DNA of 64,000 bases from Limnanthes douglasii subsp. nivea (GCA_036936605.1 JAUPFV010000005.1:58920742-58984741), one strand, 5' to 3'. Numbered from the stretch's first letter, positions 33,380 to 45,068 are shown. The notes: generated by a model not told the origin, from the letters alone. Program-made: numbers and translations.

Positions 33380-33397
33380 CTCCCATTGTGGTCGCCA
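33380..33397 (-). promoter_or_regulatory. Gypsy primer-binding site
   Basis: On the minus strand the sequence TGGCGACCACAATGGGAG begins 6 bases inside the 5' LTR. It has the TGGCG start of the primer-binding sites used by many plant Tat elements. The exact tRNA is not resolved by eye. Confidence 0.65.
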
Positions 33398-33403
33398 TTT
33401 TGG

Positions 33404-33757
33404 TGTGGTTAGTTTTTGTCTAAGGGTAATTATGTAAAGTGTTTTGGGGAATTTAATGTTTAAGGTAGAGATTAGTGAGATAATTAATCTGTGTGCTAGA
33501 AATAAACTCTGATTACCCTCATTAATGAAAGTGGTTGGGGTATTTATACTTAATTAATTACCCATGGGCCTATCGGGTCGGATTGTGGAGTCGGGTCAAG
33601 TTTAAGGACCCATTAGCCCAAGATGTGAGGTGACCAGCACCTAGCTTAGTCACACTCTATTACATTTGTCTTGTTCGGTTTTTTATAATAGTGGTTATGT
33701 CCGAAAAACCCTTCTGATAAGAATAAGATACAGTGTCTAAAATATCCAACCTTATCA
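33404..33757 (-). repeat. 5' LTR of gypsy element
   Basis: 354 bp, partner of 21136-21448. On the element strand it starts TGATAAGG and ends CCACA. Confidence 0.85.
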
Positions 33758-34916
33758 ATACGTAACCTTGTTTTCATTGGGATGTTATATGAGGAAGGGT
33801 TACCTATATGGGTGGTAATTAACAAACTTAGGGTCTTATAAGGATCTTATGTTGATATGAAAGCCAATATGACTAACAATGCGTTAGTTATTGAGGGTTT
33901 TATAGTAGTAGGGGGTGTGTCTAGTGGTGAAGGATTTTACCAGGTTGTGGAATTATTGGATGGGGCATTTAAGTGAGAAGGGACTTTGTAAGATGATATA
34001 ACATGGATGTCAGATGGTACCACAATTCATAAGCTAAGAGGGTGAAGTTTCTTCCCAGCAACCAGACAACCAATGAAATACTTGGTTATCTTCATTCAAA
34101 ATATTGTGATTCTACATACGAACCTACCATAGGTGGTGCAAGGTACTCTATGTCGTTGCTAGATGATTAATTCGGGAATGTATTAGTAATACTTTTAAAA
34201 ACCAAGTATAAATTGTTTGTTGCATTTGTGAACTATAATAATATGGTAGAAAATCAAAGCGGAAAGTGTTGAAGAAGCTATATACTGATAATGGCTTGAA
34301 TATATAAACAATGAGTTCATTAGATATTATGCAACGCTTGTAATTTCTAGTTTGCGAACCGTAAGTGAGACTCCTTAATAGAATGGGGTTGCTGAGAGAA
34401 TGAACCAAACCTTGCTGGAACGGGTTAGGTGTATGCTTCATACAACTGGAATGGGCTTAAGATTCTGAGGAGAAGTCATGACAACGGATGCATATATCAT
34501 CAACACGAGCCCATCTATAATTCTTAAGCTTTTTATCCTCAAGTATCTTATGATATACTTGAAGGGATCAGTTGTTGTAGGTTATGTTATAATTAGAAGG
34601 ATAGGGCTATAATGCTACGATGGTATGTGGACTCTGATTATGATGGGTGCCTTAACACGGGTAAGTCTACTTCGAGTTATTTGTTTATCGTGCTTGGAGG
34701 AATGGTTAGTTGGAAAGCTTATATATAAAATATCGTCGCGTTATCATGTACATAAGTCGAGTGCAAGACTTTTATGGAAGACATAAAGAAGTTATTGAGT
34801 GAATGAATTGCTAAGTGAACTTACTGGTCTGGTAGTTTGTTTTGTGATAACACTAGTGTTTTTTATTTAATGAAGAAGTTGAAGTTCAATGATAAAACTA
34901 AACATATAGATATCAA
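33758..34916 (+). pseudogene. Copia integrase and RNase H remains
   Basis: Plus-strand, multi-frame remnants. Eroded integrase core is followed by SETPQQNGVAERMNQTLLER and VRCMLHTTGMGL-FWGE (about 34.36-34.48 kb), then INTSPS. A jump without reverse transcriptase leads to RNase H: RWYVDSDYDGCLNTGKSTSS (about 34.62 kb), VSWKAYI, FCDNTSVFYL and KTKHIDI-IH (about 34.9 kb). The direct step from integrase to RNase H shows that reverse transcriptase was deleted. The type is Tork-like copia. Confidence 0.8.
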
Positions 34917-34920
34917 TATT

Positions 34921-35203
34921 CATTGAATAAAGAGTTCTGTGAATCACATTATTTTTGTAAAAAAGAGTGATTAAGCCATTTGTGTTTGAGAGTTTTTATG
35001 TAACTTCCTTGTTTAATAAAAGAGTGTCTGTTTCCCGTAAATGTAGGATTTCTTCATGATCTAAACGACGTTGAATTTGTCTTATATACTTAGTTTTATA
35101 TTATACTTTCTTTTATTTATTTTTAATTTAGAATAAGGTAATTGTTCTTGTCCAAAAGATTGATGACGTACCTCGGTTCTTGCATTTAGAAGATCGACTT
35201 CCC
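34921..35203 (+). repeat. 3' LTR fragment of nested copia host element
   Basis: Aligns with 20104-20391. The first half of the LTR and the purine tract are deleted, because RNase H sequence runs into it directly. Confidence 0.7.
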
Positions 35204-36040
35204 AATAAAAGTAATGAATAAGGAATAGTTAGAATGGAACCAATGTCCGAATATTAGAATTAATGACTGAAAATTAATGTAGATTAGGTTAAACCGTGTA
35301 TTGATGATATTGTGATACAAAATCAAGAAAATAAGTTAAAAAAATAGTTGAATCAAAGATAATGATAAACATTGTAATAACAAAGTGACATAATTATTTT
35401 TTTAGAAAAAGTTAAAAACAAATTGTAGTTGTTTCTATAAATGAGTTTTGATTTTTGTTCCCTTTATAAACATTAAAATTCATATGTTTGGTTTGTTTCC
35501 TTTAACACATTCAATACGTGTATGAAAGTCATAATAATTAATTGACCTATAAGACTATAATAAACTCGCTTACCAATTATTTTCTTAATAATAAACCCAA
35601 ATATATGCTACTTTTAAATTTTAAATTTAATTTAAATTACTTATTTATATTTATTTATTGTAATTGTATTATAGGCAAAGGTACCTAAGCCTAAATTTAC
35701 TACCAGTGAATATCCAACTATAAAAAACAACTACATAGTATTCAAATATGGTACTTAACTGCCATATAATACATAACATTTTTCATAATATCTCAAATAC
35801 TCATGCTTCATTACTAGCTACATCATTCTCTCTTTGTATATATATATATATATATATATATAAACAAATCTGTATCTTTCAAACTGTAACTCAGGTTAAA
35901 ATATAAAAAGACCATGAGTTCTGTTTTTCTAAGACGAGCATAACTAGATCCATGAATGATATTCTTTTTGCTAGACCTAGTAACCCTGATCTCGTATTAC
36001 GTTTTCATGATCTCGCATCTCGTACTTTATTTTACCATTG
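35204..36040. other. AT-rich intergenic DNA
   Basis: No gene recognised. Contains a TA microsatellite at 35837-35862. Confidence 0.5.
35837..35862. repeat. (TA)n microsatellite
   Basis: About 13 uninterrupted TA units. Confidence 0.95.
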
Positions 36041-36054
36041 ACTCGTATGATGTA

Positions 36055-37020
36055 ATTGAAGGATGCAAGATAATGCATGATGTAATGGATGGATACGAAA
36101 CCATACATTATGAAATAGAGCGATGTAAGACCATAAATTATAAAGTGAAGAGACCAATCATGATGAAATAGAGAGACAATTCATAAAAATATAGATATCA
36201 TGCATGATAAAATGGAGAGACCATGCATGATAAAATGGAGATATACGAGATAAGACGTGATGAAGTGTATAGACTAGACATTATGAAGTGGAGAGACCAT
36301 GCGTGATAATATAGATAGATAAGATATGATGAAGTAGAGAGACCATGCATGATAAAATGGATAGATGTGATATGCTGAAGTAGAGAGGCCATGCATGATG
36401 AAGTGGAGATACCATTCATGATCAACTGGAGAGATGTGAGATAAATTATGATGTAAGGGAGAGATGCAAGACCAAACATGATAAAATTGAATGATGCAGG
36501 ACCAGGCATGATGAAGTGGAGACACCATGTGTGATAAAGTGGAGACACCAAAGCATGATGAAGTGGATAGACCAAGCATAATGAAAATGATATATCATAT
36601 ATGATGAAGTGGAGAGACTATGCATGATGGAATGGGGAGATCATGCATGATGAAGTCGAGAAACCAAACATGAGCGAAAGACCCGAAATGATAAAATAGA
36701 GAAACCAAAGCATAATGAAGTGGAGAGACGAGACATGATAAAATGGATAAACCAATCATGATTAAGTGGAAAGACTAGGTATGATGAAGTGGACAGACCA
36801 AACATGATATTGAGGAGAGACCAAACATGATGGAGTGAATAGTATGCATGATGAAATGGAGAGATGCAAGACAATACATGATGAAATGGAGAGACTACGA
36901 ATGATGGAACGAAAAGATGTGAAATAAGGAAATATGTAATGGAGAGATATGACATGATGAAAATGGAGAGACCGTTTATAATGAAGTGAAGAGACCGTGC
37001 ATGATGAAATAGAGAAATGT
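36055..37020. repeat. Degenerate minisatellite, about 23-bp unit
   Basis: Roughly 1 kb of imperfect repeats built on GAGAGACCATGCATGATGAA followed by GTG, with variants such as ATAAAATGGAGAGATG and AAGACCAAACATG. Unit length varies (about 23 to 45 bp), and copies differ by several bases. Long minus-strand open frames here (rich in His, Ser, Leu) are by-products of the repeat, not genes. The array ends where the 1.54-kb duplicated block begins. Confidence 0.85.
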
Positions 37021-37028
37021 AAATTGAG

Positions 37029-38565
37029 ATATGCAAGATATGGGTTATTTGATGATACGAGATGCGACACCATCCTAGTTGGGTTTGGAAAAAACAACTC
37101 ATTCAGTGATCTAGTGTTGTTCATCTTAAAAAACAAAGTCGTTGGTACTTTTAGATTTTTTTTTGAGCTACGGTTTGAAAGATACGAACTTTAAAAAAAA
37201 TATAAAGTAATAAATATAAGGTTTGGTTCAAAAAATGACAAGAGTCATACTTTTGGTTTTTCCTTGTACAGATTGTAGTTTGAAAACTTGACTCGGTATG
37301 CTTGGGTAAATCACCTTTATTGTAATTAATAATAATATTTAATTTATATAAATCATCATTACAATCCAAACGCATGTGCCAATATTTTGATTTTGATAAA
37401 AATGAATTTTTTTATTTCTAAATGAACGCTTGTAAGTAGAATTTTCTAATAATAATAAAACTCTAAAAGAATATGTATATAAAATTTCTTCTAATAATAA
37501 GAAAAAGTGTGCAATAGTTAATAACGATAAAAAAACATAAATGTATCCAATTTGGCATGATCTCAATTATGCTATATAGATAAACATTTTGCCAACTATG
37601 GTTTTTTCTTAGATAGAAAAATATTTTGCCAGTAGTGGATTTTTCTAAAGTGTCTTATATAAAAAAATATAAACATAAGTGGTTAGTGTTGTATCAATCT
37701 ATCATGTATTTTCACACACTAAAACTAAATTAATCTCTGCATAGACCATTAAGTTAATTTACCATTATTGGCCATATAGGTTTTATATCTCTCACAACTC
37801 TTCTTATAGATCCTTGTTGTGTAAGAACACCTTTTTTTGGTTTATTTTTTGCCTTTTTTTAGATATGATCATAATTATGTAGTTGTAACATTCTTCTTAT
37901 GATTTTTCTTTTTGTTTAAATTTATCCCATATCGGTTGGATAATATTAATTTGGATTGCACAAGAAGAATAAAATGTCATCTTCTATTAAGGTGTCTATG
38001 GGAAAGTGTTAGCCTTATATATTCTAATATGGTATCAAAGCTTGGTTTTCCTTAATTCCTTGAGTGTATATCTTCTCCTTGTCAACAAGATTTGAAATGC
38101 AGAACTGAGACAAAATACAAAGATGCTCTATCTTAGACTAGTATTATTATAAAGTATCAAATATAGTAAATTGAGACATAAAATATAAAAATAAAACTCA
38201 TAAGCCTCGTTCGGGTAGACAATACTAAGAGCTTTAATATTTGAGTTAATTAAAGTTATTATGACGATGTACTATCAGATCTTATATTTCACTTTATATT
38301 TTAGATAGAAAACACATTGAGCATGTTTAACCAAGCTTCACAATTTTGTTCTCAATATGGAATGCACGTTCTTAGAAAATTTAATCTCACTGGATAATAA
38401 ACTCAAAAACATGTTTGGGAATCTGTTCTAAAGTATGATTATTCTTAATTTATTGAACTCAATAACCTCACAAGTAATTTAAACTTAGAACATGTATAAT
38501 GTACATGTTAAAGCACATGTTAACTTTTTTAATAAAAAAATCTCCAATGAATGTGTTAGTCATAT
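37029..38565. repeat. Direct duplication, copy 1 (1.54 kb)
   Basis: Nearly identical to 38770-40305 over its whole length, with a handful of substitutions and one 1-bp indel in a T run. It starts with ATATGCAAGATATG at the edge of the minisatellite and ends inside the left end of a MITE (CCAATGAATGTGTTAGTCATAT). Inside, TGGTATCAAAGC (38030-38041) following an LTR-like stretch marks an old LTR/primer-site remnant. No gene is recognised. Confidence 0.95.
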
Positions 38566-38576
38566 AACCTTAAATA

Positions 38577-38773
38577 AAGACCCATATAACCTACAATATA
38601 ATGGTTTATCTCTAAAATATTTAAATATTTACTTATTGTTCACACTATAAATGTTAAAATATACCTTAAATAAACTTGAACATACATCACATTTCTAATT
38701 GACGAATTATATAATTTTTTACATCTCTTAAATTCCCAAATAAATATTGGGACACTGATCAACAGAAAAATAT
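38577..38773. repeat. 197-bp block shared with 59223-59419
   Basis: Identical to 59223-59419 except for one base near its right end, and in the same orientation. It fills nearly the whole spacer between the two 1.54-kb copies and overlaps the first 4 bases of copy 2. Confidence 0.95.
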
Positions 38774-40305
38774 GCAAGATATGTGTTATTTGATGATACG
38801 AGATGCGACACCATCCTAGTTGGGTTTGGAAAAAACAACTCGTTCAGTGATCTAGTGTTGTTCATCTTAAAAAACAAAGTCGATGGTACTTTTGGATTTT
38901 TTTTGAGCTACGGTTTGAAAGATACGAACTTTAAAAAAAATATAAAGTAATAAATATAAGGTTTGGTTCAAAAAATGACAAGAGTCATACTTTTGGTTTT
39001 TCCTTGTACAGATTGTAGTTTGAAAACTTGACTCTCTATGCTTGGGTAACTCACCTTTATTGTAATTAATAATAATATTTAATTTATATAAATCATCATT
39101 ACAATCCAAACGCATGTGCCAATATTTTGATTTTGATAAAAATGAATTTTTTTATTTCTAAATGAACGCTTGTAAGTAGAATTTTCTAATAATAATAAAA
39201 CTCTAAAAGAATATGTATATAAAATTTCTTCTAATAATAATAAAAAGTGTGCAATAGTTAATAACGATAGAAAAACATAAATTTATCCAATTTGGCATGA
39301 TCTCAATTATGCTATATAGATAAACATTTTGCCAACTATGGTTTTTTCTTAGATAGAAAAATATTTTGCCAGTAGTGGATTTTTCTAAAGTGTCTTATAT
39401 AAAAAAATATAAACATAAGTGGTTAGTGTTGTATCAATCTATCATGTATTTTCACACACTAAAACTAAATTAATCTCTGCATAGACCATTAAGTTAATTT
39501 ACCATTATTGGCCATATAGGTTTTATATCTCTCACAACTCTTCTTATAGATCCTTGTTGTGTAAGAACACCATTTTTTGGTTTATTTTTTGCCTTTTTTT
39601 AGATATGATCATAATTATGTAGTTGTAACATTCTTCTTATGATTTTTCTTTTTGTTTAAATTTATCCCATATCGGTTGGATGATATTAATTTGGATTGCA
39701 CAAGAAGAATAAAATATCATCTTCTATAAAGGTGTTTATGGGAAAGTGTTAGCCTTATATATTCTAATATGGTATCAAAGCTTGGTTTTCCTTAATTCCT
39801 TGACTGTATATCTTCTCATTGTCAACAAGATTTGAAATGCAGAACTGAGACAAAATACAAAGATGCTCTATCTTAGACTAGTATTATTATAAAGTATCAA
39901 ACATAGTAAATTGAGACATAAAATATAAAAATAAAACTCATAAGCCTCGTTCGGGTAGACAATACTAAGAGCTTTAATATTTGAGTTAATTAAAGTTATT
40001 ATGACGATGTACTATCAGACCTTATATTTCACTTTATATTTTAGATAGAAAACACATTGAGCATGTTTAACCAAGCTTCACAATTTTGTTCTCAATATGG
40101 AATGCACGTTCTTAGAAAATTTAATCTCACTGGATAATAAACTCAAAAACATGTTTGGGAATCTGTTCTAAAGTATGATTATTCTTAATTTATTGAACTC
40201 AATAACCTCACAAGTAATTTAAACTTAGAACATGTATAATGTACATGTTAAAGCACATGTTAACTTTTTTAATAAAAAAATCTCCAATGAATGTGTTAGT
40301 CATAT
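38770..40305. repeat. Direct duplication, copy 2 (1.54 kb)
   Basis: Partner of 37029-38565. Its right end continues into the complete MITE at 40228-40903, so this copy keeps the original right-hand context, while copy 1 keeps the original left-hand context. Confidence 0.95.
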
Positions 40306-40903
40306 TGTTTACTAACACGAACCCAAAAATTGGTACCGGTTTTGCTAATTTCCCAGAGCGAGTTAGCAAAGCCAGGTTAGCTATGTTAACCATTTGGCGG
40401 ATTTCTCTCTCTCCCGTTTTTTATATTCATCTTCTTCATCTTACAGTTTTTTTCCATTAGTGTCTTATTCATTTTCTTCATCTTCTTTAATTTCTTCGTA
40501 TATATCTTTTCTTTTTATATAATCCTTGACACATGTGATACCATAGGCGGAGGTAATAAAAAATTACACTTACATTATCGTTTTCGTTAACGATTAAACA
40601 TAATTTCTTGTTCTTCGTCATATCCATTGAACTTTCCTTTTGTAAATTTTTTGAAGATTTACAATTAGGTTTTTACATATCAATTTTTTATGATGGACTC
40701 ACAAACATAACTATCTTCGGTATATATTGATTAACAACAAAGAAACTCGAAGTCATTATTTAAAATACGTTTTTGAAAATATATTAACAAAGATGTTTAA
40801 AGTAAAATTAGGTTTGTTAACTAAAAGAAATGTAAATATTGTTTCTCTTTCCTACGTGGAACCCATTAATACGTAAGTTTAACACGAACGATTGTACATG
40901 CTC
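40228..40903. mobile_element. MITE, PIF/Harbinger-like, about 676 bp
   Basis: The ends GAACATGTATAATG and CGATTGTACATGCTC are imperfect inverted repeats. TTA flanks both sides (40225-40227, 40904-40906). A truncated left end is present in the other duplicate (from 38488). No transposase is present. Confidence 0.65.
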
Positions 40904-41012
40904 TTATTTTTTAATCTTTTAAAAATGAAAAACTAAGAAAAAAAGCACATGAATAATTAAAAAATAGCATATAAACATCACATACACATGACACGTATAT
41001 ATCACCATATTT

Positions 41013-41850
41013 AAGTGTTCAAGTAATATATATCGCCATATTTATTAGTGTGACATCGTTCGGTTATTGTGCTATAAACTATTTCTAGAGTTATTTTAAA
41101 AGAGAATTGATGTGGGTTCATTATCACATATGAAAAAAAAATTATTTCGGTCAATTTGCTCATATCGTGAAACATAATGAAACCAATCATCATTGAATGT
41201 TGAGTTGCACATTAACGTGCATTTCTTAATGAAATAAATATATATTACATGAGTCTTTACATATGATGAATGTAAGTATAATATTTATTTGAGTTGATTG
41301 ATAAAAGTAACTAGTCACGATGTGAATGACCAAATCTCGTGAATGGATAATTTACCAATGACGATCATTAGCAATTCTTTTATCTCTAGATTATGTTGAC
41401 ATAACAATTTAGTTTTTAAATTCTAATTTTCTAAGTGTTCATGAAAACTATCTCGTCATAGTTATTGTATGAGATCATTAGGTCGATATGCTATATAGTA
41501 TAGGCCTTTTAAAAGAGAGTTGATGTTGGTTTATTTGCACATATGAAACAATATCTTTATTTGGGTCAATTCTCTCATATCGTAAAATAGAATGAAACTA
41601 TTCACCATTTGATATCGAGTTGTGTATGAAAATTCAATGCATAATGGTATAAATATATTATGCATTAGTGTTTACATATGATACCAGTAAGTATAATTTT
41701 TATTTGGGGCTGACTGATAAATATAATTTGTCACGATGTAAACAACCAAATTCTGTGAATGAATAACTGACTAATAGGGATCAATATCACTTATTTTGTC
41801 TTTATATTCTACTACAAACTTTAGTGAGTTCGCTTTTTTTTCTTCTAATT
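41013..41850. repeat. Diverged head-to-tail duplication, about 420-bp unit
   Basis: Copy 1 is 41013-41432 and copy 2 is 41433 to about 41850. Both start AAGTGTTCA and share ordered blocks: TTTTAAAAGAGA-TTGATG, GGTCAATT-CTCATATCGT, TTTACATATGAT, and TCACGATGT-AA then CCAAAT. Identity is moderate with many small indels, so the duplication is old. Confidence 0.8.
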
Positions 41851-42281
41851 GATATTCAGAAAATTAAAATATAATATACATATATAATGTTATTTTTCGC
41901 AAAATGTGATTAGTTGTCTCATTCAACCAAATGTTTTATTGTATCTTTTGGTTTTATTTCTAATAAAAAATCTGAGATAGAAACTATATGTTATTCTAGC
42001 TTGCAAGATGCAACGTTTGAAATGATAAAGGAATTACTAGTTCTTGAATTTGGTTAATTTACATGTCAAAGTGAATCTACGTGGAAAAGGTAGCTCGTCT
42101 AAATAAAACATATAGCAAAATATTATACTCATACATATAGGATTGACTATTCTGAGATTTCTTTTTGGTAACAAAATTTTACCTCTCTTCATTTATTTAT
42201 TTCTTTAGAAACTTCAAATGATTGGTCATTGCATCAATTAGATATCTAAAATGTATTTTTACATGGAAAAAATCAAAAGCA

Positions 42282-42625
42282 AATATTTATGGATCAACCA
42301 AATGAGTTTATTTCTTAACATAATAATTGAAATTTATGTGATGAGTACAAGTTTTATATGGTTTAAAACGAGTCATTGTGTTTGGTTTGGCATGTTTAGT
42401 AATATAGGATTTGAATTTAAAAAAAAAAACGGTTGTGATAAGTTTGTGTTTAATAAGAAAATATATATGGATCAACCATTTTGGTTTATTTCTCAAATGA
42501 ATAATATAAATTTATGCGATTTGTAAAAGTTTTATATGGTTTAAAATGAGCCTAGTGATACAAACATAGGATTTGGATTTTAGAAAAACGGTTGTGATAA
42601 TTTTGTTTTTCATAAACGATGTCTA
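42282..42625. repeat. Tandem duplication, about 179-bp unit
   Basis: Copy 1 is 42282-42460 and copy 2 is 42461-42625. Shared blocks are TATGGATCAACCA, AGTTTTATATGGTTTAAAA, ATAGGATTTG and AAACGGTTGTGATAA. A plus-strand 91-codon frame across it (42251-42526) is a by-product of the repeat. Confidence 0.85.
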
Positions 42626-42629
42626 CAAA

Positions 42630-43235
42630 TGGTATTATACTCATAGTTGTATAATATGATATTTTTATTATAAGGAATGATAAAAGTCGTGTTGTTTTTG
42701 TAAAATTTCAAAATAAAAAAAACATATTTTTTTTGAAATAGTACTAAAAAGATTAGTCGTCCACGTCAAGCTCACTCATCACTACAATAATTTGGCTCAT
42801 TATTATTGTAAACACATATCTCGTCATGGTGTTAGGTTGTTGCACTCACTGCATTTCCGTAATTGTCAATTTACTGCAACAAAAAAGAACCTTTTGCCGC
42901 GCTAATGAAGGTTGAGACAATATATTTTTCCCTAAAATTGCAAAAAAAAATCAAACTTAAAAATAACGCGTACATCTTCACTTAAGGTCTGAAACATTTA
43001 TTCATATATTTTGACAATAATATAGATATAGTTATTAACTCTCAATAGCTAAAAATATGATTTAAATCAAAATCGAAAGAATATTTTATAAATATTTTAA
43101 TATGTATTATCTACAAAAATATTTTCCAATTGTTTTATTTAAAAAAAAATCTAAAAAACCGAAATAAACGATCGCCATACCTAGAGTGACTCTCGTACCA
43201 ACTGTAAAAATGGATCGCTTGATTTTCTCTTTGTA
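42630..43235. other. AT-rich intergenic DNA
   Basis: No gene or repeat with clear limits is seen between the tandem duplication and the LTR element. Confidence 0.45.
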
Positions 43236-43240
43236 CTTCA

Positions 43241-43734
43241 TGTTGGGAATTTTGTTTAGAGATTTCCCGATAAACTCTAAGGTCTTGTTTTAACAATTTC
43301 AGATTGAAATTATTTTGGTGGTTCTCCAAAATTTTCAACCGGATAAAATCAGAGCATATGCATTTGAACAACGAGAATGGATTTTTGTTGTTATTGTCTT
43401 TTCTTCAACAGAACCATCCTTATTTATTCAACCAAATTTCAAAAACTGTAAAACAATTTTAAGTCCAATAACGGCTATAATTTTAAATGATAAAAATGGG
43501 CAAAATTATTCAAATTCAAATTTGAATTAATTTTACAAATTCAAAATTTCCATGAATATTCACAATAGCCTTATCATTTAAAATAAATTTAACCACAACC
43601 AGGAACCGTCCCTTGGACCCACTAATCATAATATATTCTAACAAGCGTGTACTTCACACTCTCCGACTTACTTGATAATATATTACGACTGCATTGGTCG
43701 ACTAGTCAATCCAATTACACTAAAATATCCAACA
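43241..43734 (-). repeat. 3' LTR (494 bp)
   Basis: Co-linear with 46001-46494 without indels. Followed by ATATTCCCCCATTTTA, a purine tract on the element strand. Confidence 0.95.
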
Positions 43735-43750
43735 ATATTCCCCCATTTTA
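43735..43750 (-). promoter_or_regulatory. Polypurine tract
   Basis: AAAATGGGGGAATAT on the minus strand, directly beside the 3' LTR, the correct position for priming second-strand synthesis. Confidence 0.85.
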
Positions 43751-43999
43751 GTGCAATTCATGATTAACTAAAACAAACTCACAACAAATAACAAATTTAT
43801 GCATAAATGAAATATCGTAACGATTGAATTTCATATTAGTATATTACACAGTCCAAATATTCGAATATCAAGGTATCACTAAGGACTGAACCTTTACTAT
43901 CCATAATGAATACTCAAAGATAATATACACATAAATTTACATTCTCAAATGTTCTTACTTGACACTATCTTTTACTAGCCTTGTGTCCTTATCCTTCTT

Positions 44000-44975
44000 A
44001 AGCATATCAAAGCCAAGTACTAGCTTCTTGAAGCGGCTAAACTTCATGCTTAAATAGGTAGATATTTTACTCTTTCACATGCATATGCAATTTTTCAAAA
44101 GAGTTATTAAGAAGATAAACTTCAACCTCCACAACTTGCATGTCTGAACACATACTTTGGGATAATACTACTAATGTGTTCCAATCTCTAGATGTTAAGC
44201 TTTCCACATTGAATTCAGCACCTAACGTCATATTAGATGGGAATTGAGTATCTTAACATCAGAGATTTCAAATGGACTTTAATCACATCCCAATAACCGA
44301 TTGTGCACAAGATCTTTACTCAACCTTTTGGTTAAATAACCAGCTACATTTTATTGAGTTCTCACAAACTCAACTGAAATAACATCATGCGTGATGCGCT
44401 CACGAATCATACTCTGTCTAACACCTAATTGTCTAGACCTGCCTTCGTAAACTTGTCTAGTTACATTAGCCAAGGCAACTTCACTATCACATCCGGTAGA
44501 TTTAGGTGATATCTTTTGGGCCACAACGGAATTTCATACACTAAATTTCTTAGCCAATAAGCTTCCTTGTTAGCTGTTGCTAATGGCACAAACTCTGATT
44601 CCATTGTTGAATCAATAATACTAGTTTGTCTCTTAGATGCCCAAAATATAGCACGTCACCCAAGTAAAACTACACATCCACTTGTGGAAGTGTGGTCTTC
44701 CATATTCAAAATATAACTCGCATCCAAACATCCTTCAAGTACGGAAGGAAATCCGATGTGAACTAGGATTGCCAGTATACCTACTAAGCTTTCGAACAAC
44801 AAAGGCAATATCTGTCCTAATGTTAGTCATGCCATACATATAACAAGAAGCCTATGAGCTTCTTCTAAACTTTTCATCTCAAAACTAGATGATAAGAATG
44901 TCTTTGTTTCATCAACTTGATTTGGTTAATGCCAAAAATCAACATGTCATCCACATATAAACGAATCATAACTCA
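44000..44975 (-). pseudogene. Copia RT active site and RNase H (truncated)
   Basis: On the minus strand the sequence opens with LYVDDMLIFGIN, the copia active site with both Asp present. It passes through RT thumb and RNase H sequence: a C-MTNIRTDIAF block, then NGIRVCAI--- near ESEF-type sequence, YEGRSRQLGVRQSMIRERI (usual Y-GKSRHI-LRH--VR) and NVAGYLTKRLSKDL (usual N-ADP-TKGL). Stops and shifts are present. Everything upstream of the active site is missing. Confidence 0.8.
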
Positions 44976-44980
44976 TTTAC

Positions 44981-45068
44981 GAATAACATCAAAATTTACC
45001 AAATTCGTAAATTATATTATATGTGAATAACATCAAAATTTACCAAATTCATAAATTATATTATATAT
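44981..45068. repeat. 44-bp tandem repeat, two units
   Basis: Two nearly identical 44-bp units (44981-45024, 45025-45068) beginning GAATAACATCAAAATTTACC. They lie at the junction between the copia RT remnant and the captured gene fragment. Confidence 0.9.

Larger units (their letters stand above)
21136..33757 (-). mobile_element. Ty3/gypsy element, Tat lineage, minus strand, with nested insertions
   Basis: LTRs lie at 21136-21448 (3') and 33404-33757 (5'). On the minus strand from right to left come gag (about 31.7-33.3 kb), protease (31394-31603), reverse transcriptase (27550-28196), RNase H (27072-27428), a second RNase H-like domain (26605-26898) and integrase (25274-26484). The extra RNase H domain and a long region between integrase and 3' LTR with an antisense ORF are hallmarks of the Tat lineage. 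A 2.63-kb LTR element sits between protease and reverse transcriptase. All pol frames are broken. Flanking bases do not give a convincing target duplication. The element itself is inserted in copia gag. Confidence 0.9.
19640..35203 (+). mobile_element. Decayed Ty1/copia element (plus), split by a gypsy element
   Basis: The left part (about 19640-21135) holds an LTR and gag remains. The right part (33758-35203) holds integrase and RNase H remains and an LTR fragment. All are on the plus strand and in copia order once the 12.6-kb gypsy insertion (21136-33757) is taken out. The right LTR fragment aligns with the second half of the left LTR. Protease and reverse transcriptase are largely missing, so internal deletions occurred. 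The outer boundary at 19640 is approximate, because only the TATA-to-end half of the LTR is confirmed by its partner. Confidence 0.75.

Noticed and set aside
21131..33762. Target duplication of the gypsy element
   Set aside because: Flanks GGTGA and ATACG do not match; no claim made.
36055..37020. CRISPR-like array of repeats
   Set aside because: Units are degenerate and of variable length without distinct spacers, and the genome is a plant's.
36198..37136. Long minus-strand reading frames rich in His, Ser and Leu
   Set aside because: They follow the minisatellite period in two frames at once and show no domain; they are by-products of the repeat.
38030..38041. Intact retroelement at the TGGTATCAAAGC primer-site-like motif inside the duplicated block
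   Set aside because: No LTR partner or coding domain follows; kept only as a remnant within the duplication.
42251..42526. 91-codon plus-strand frame
   Set aside because: It spans two copies of a tandem repeat and has no domain.
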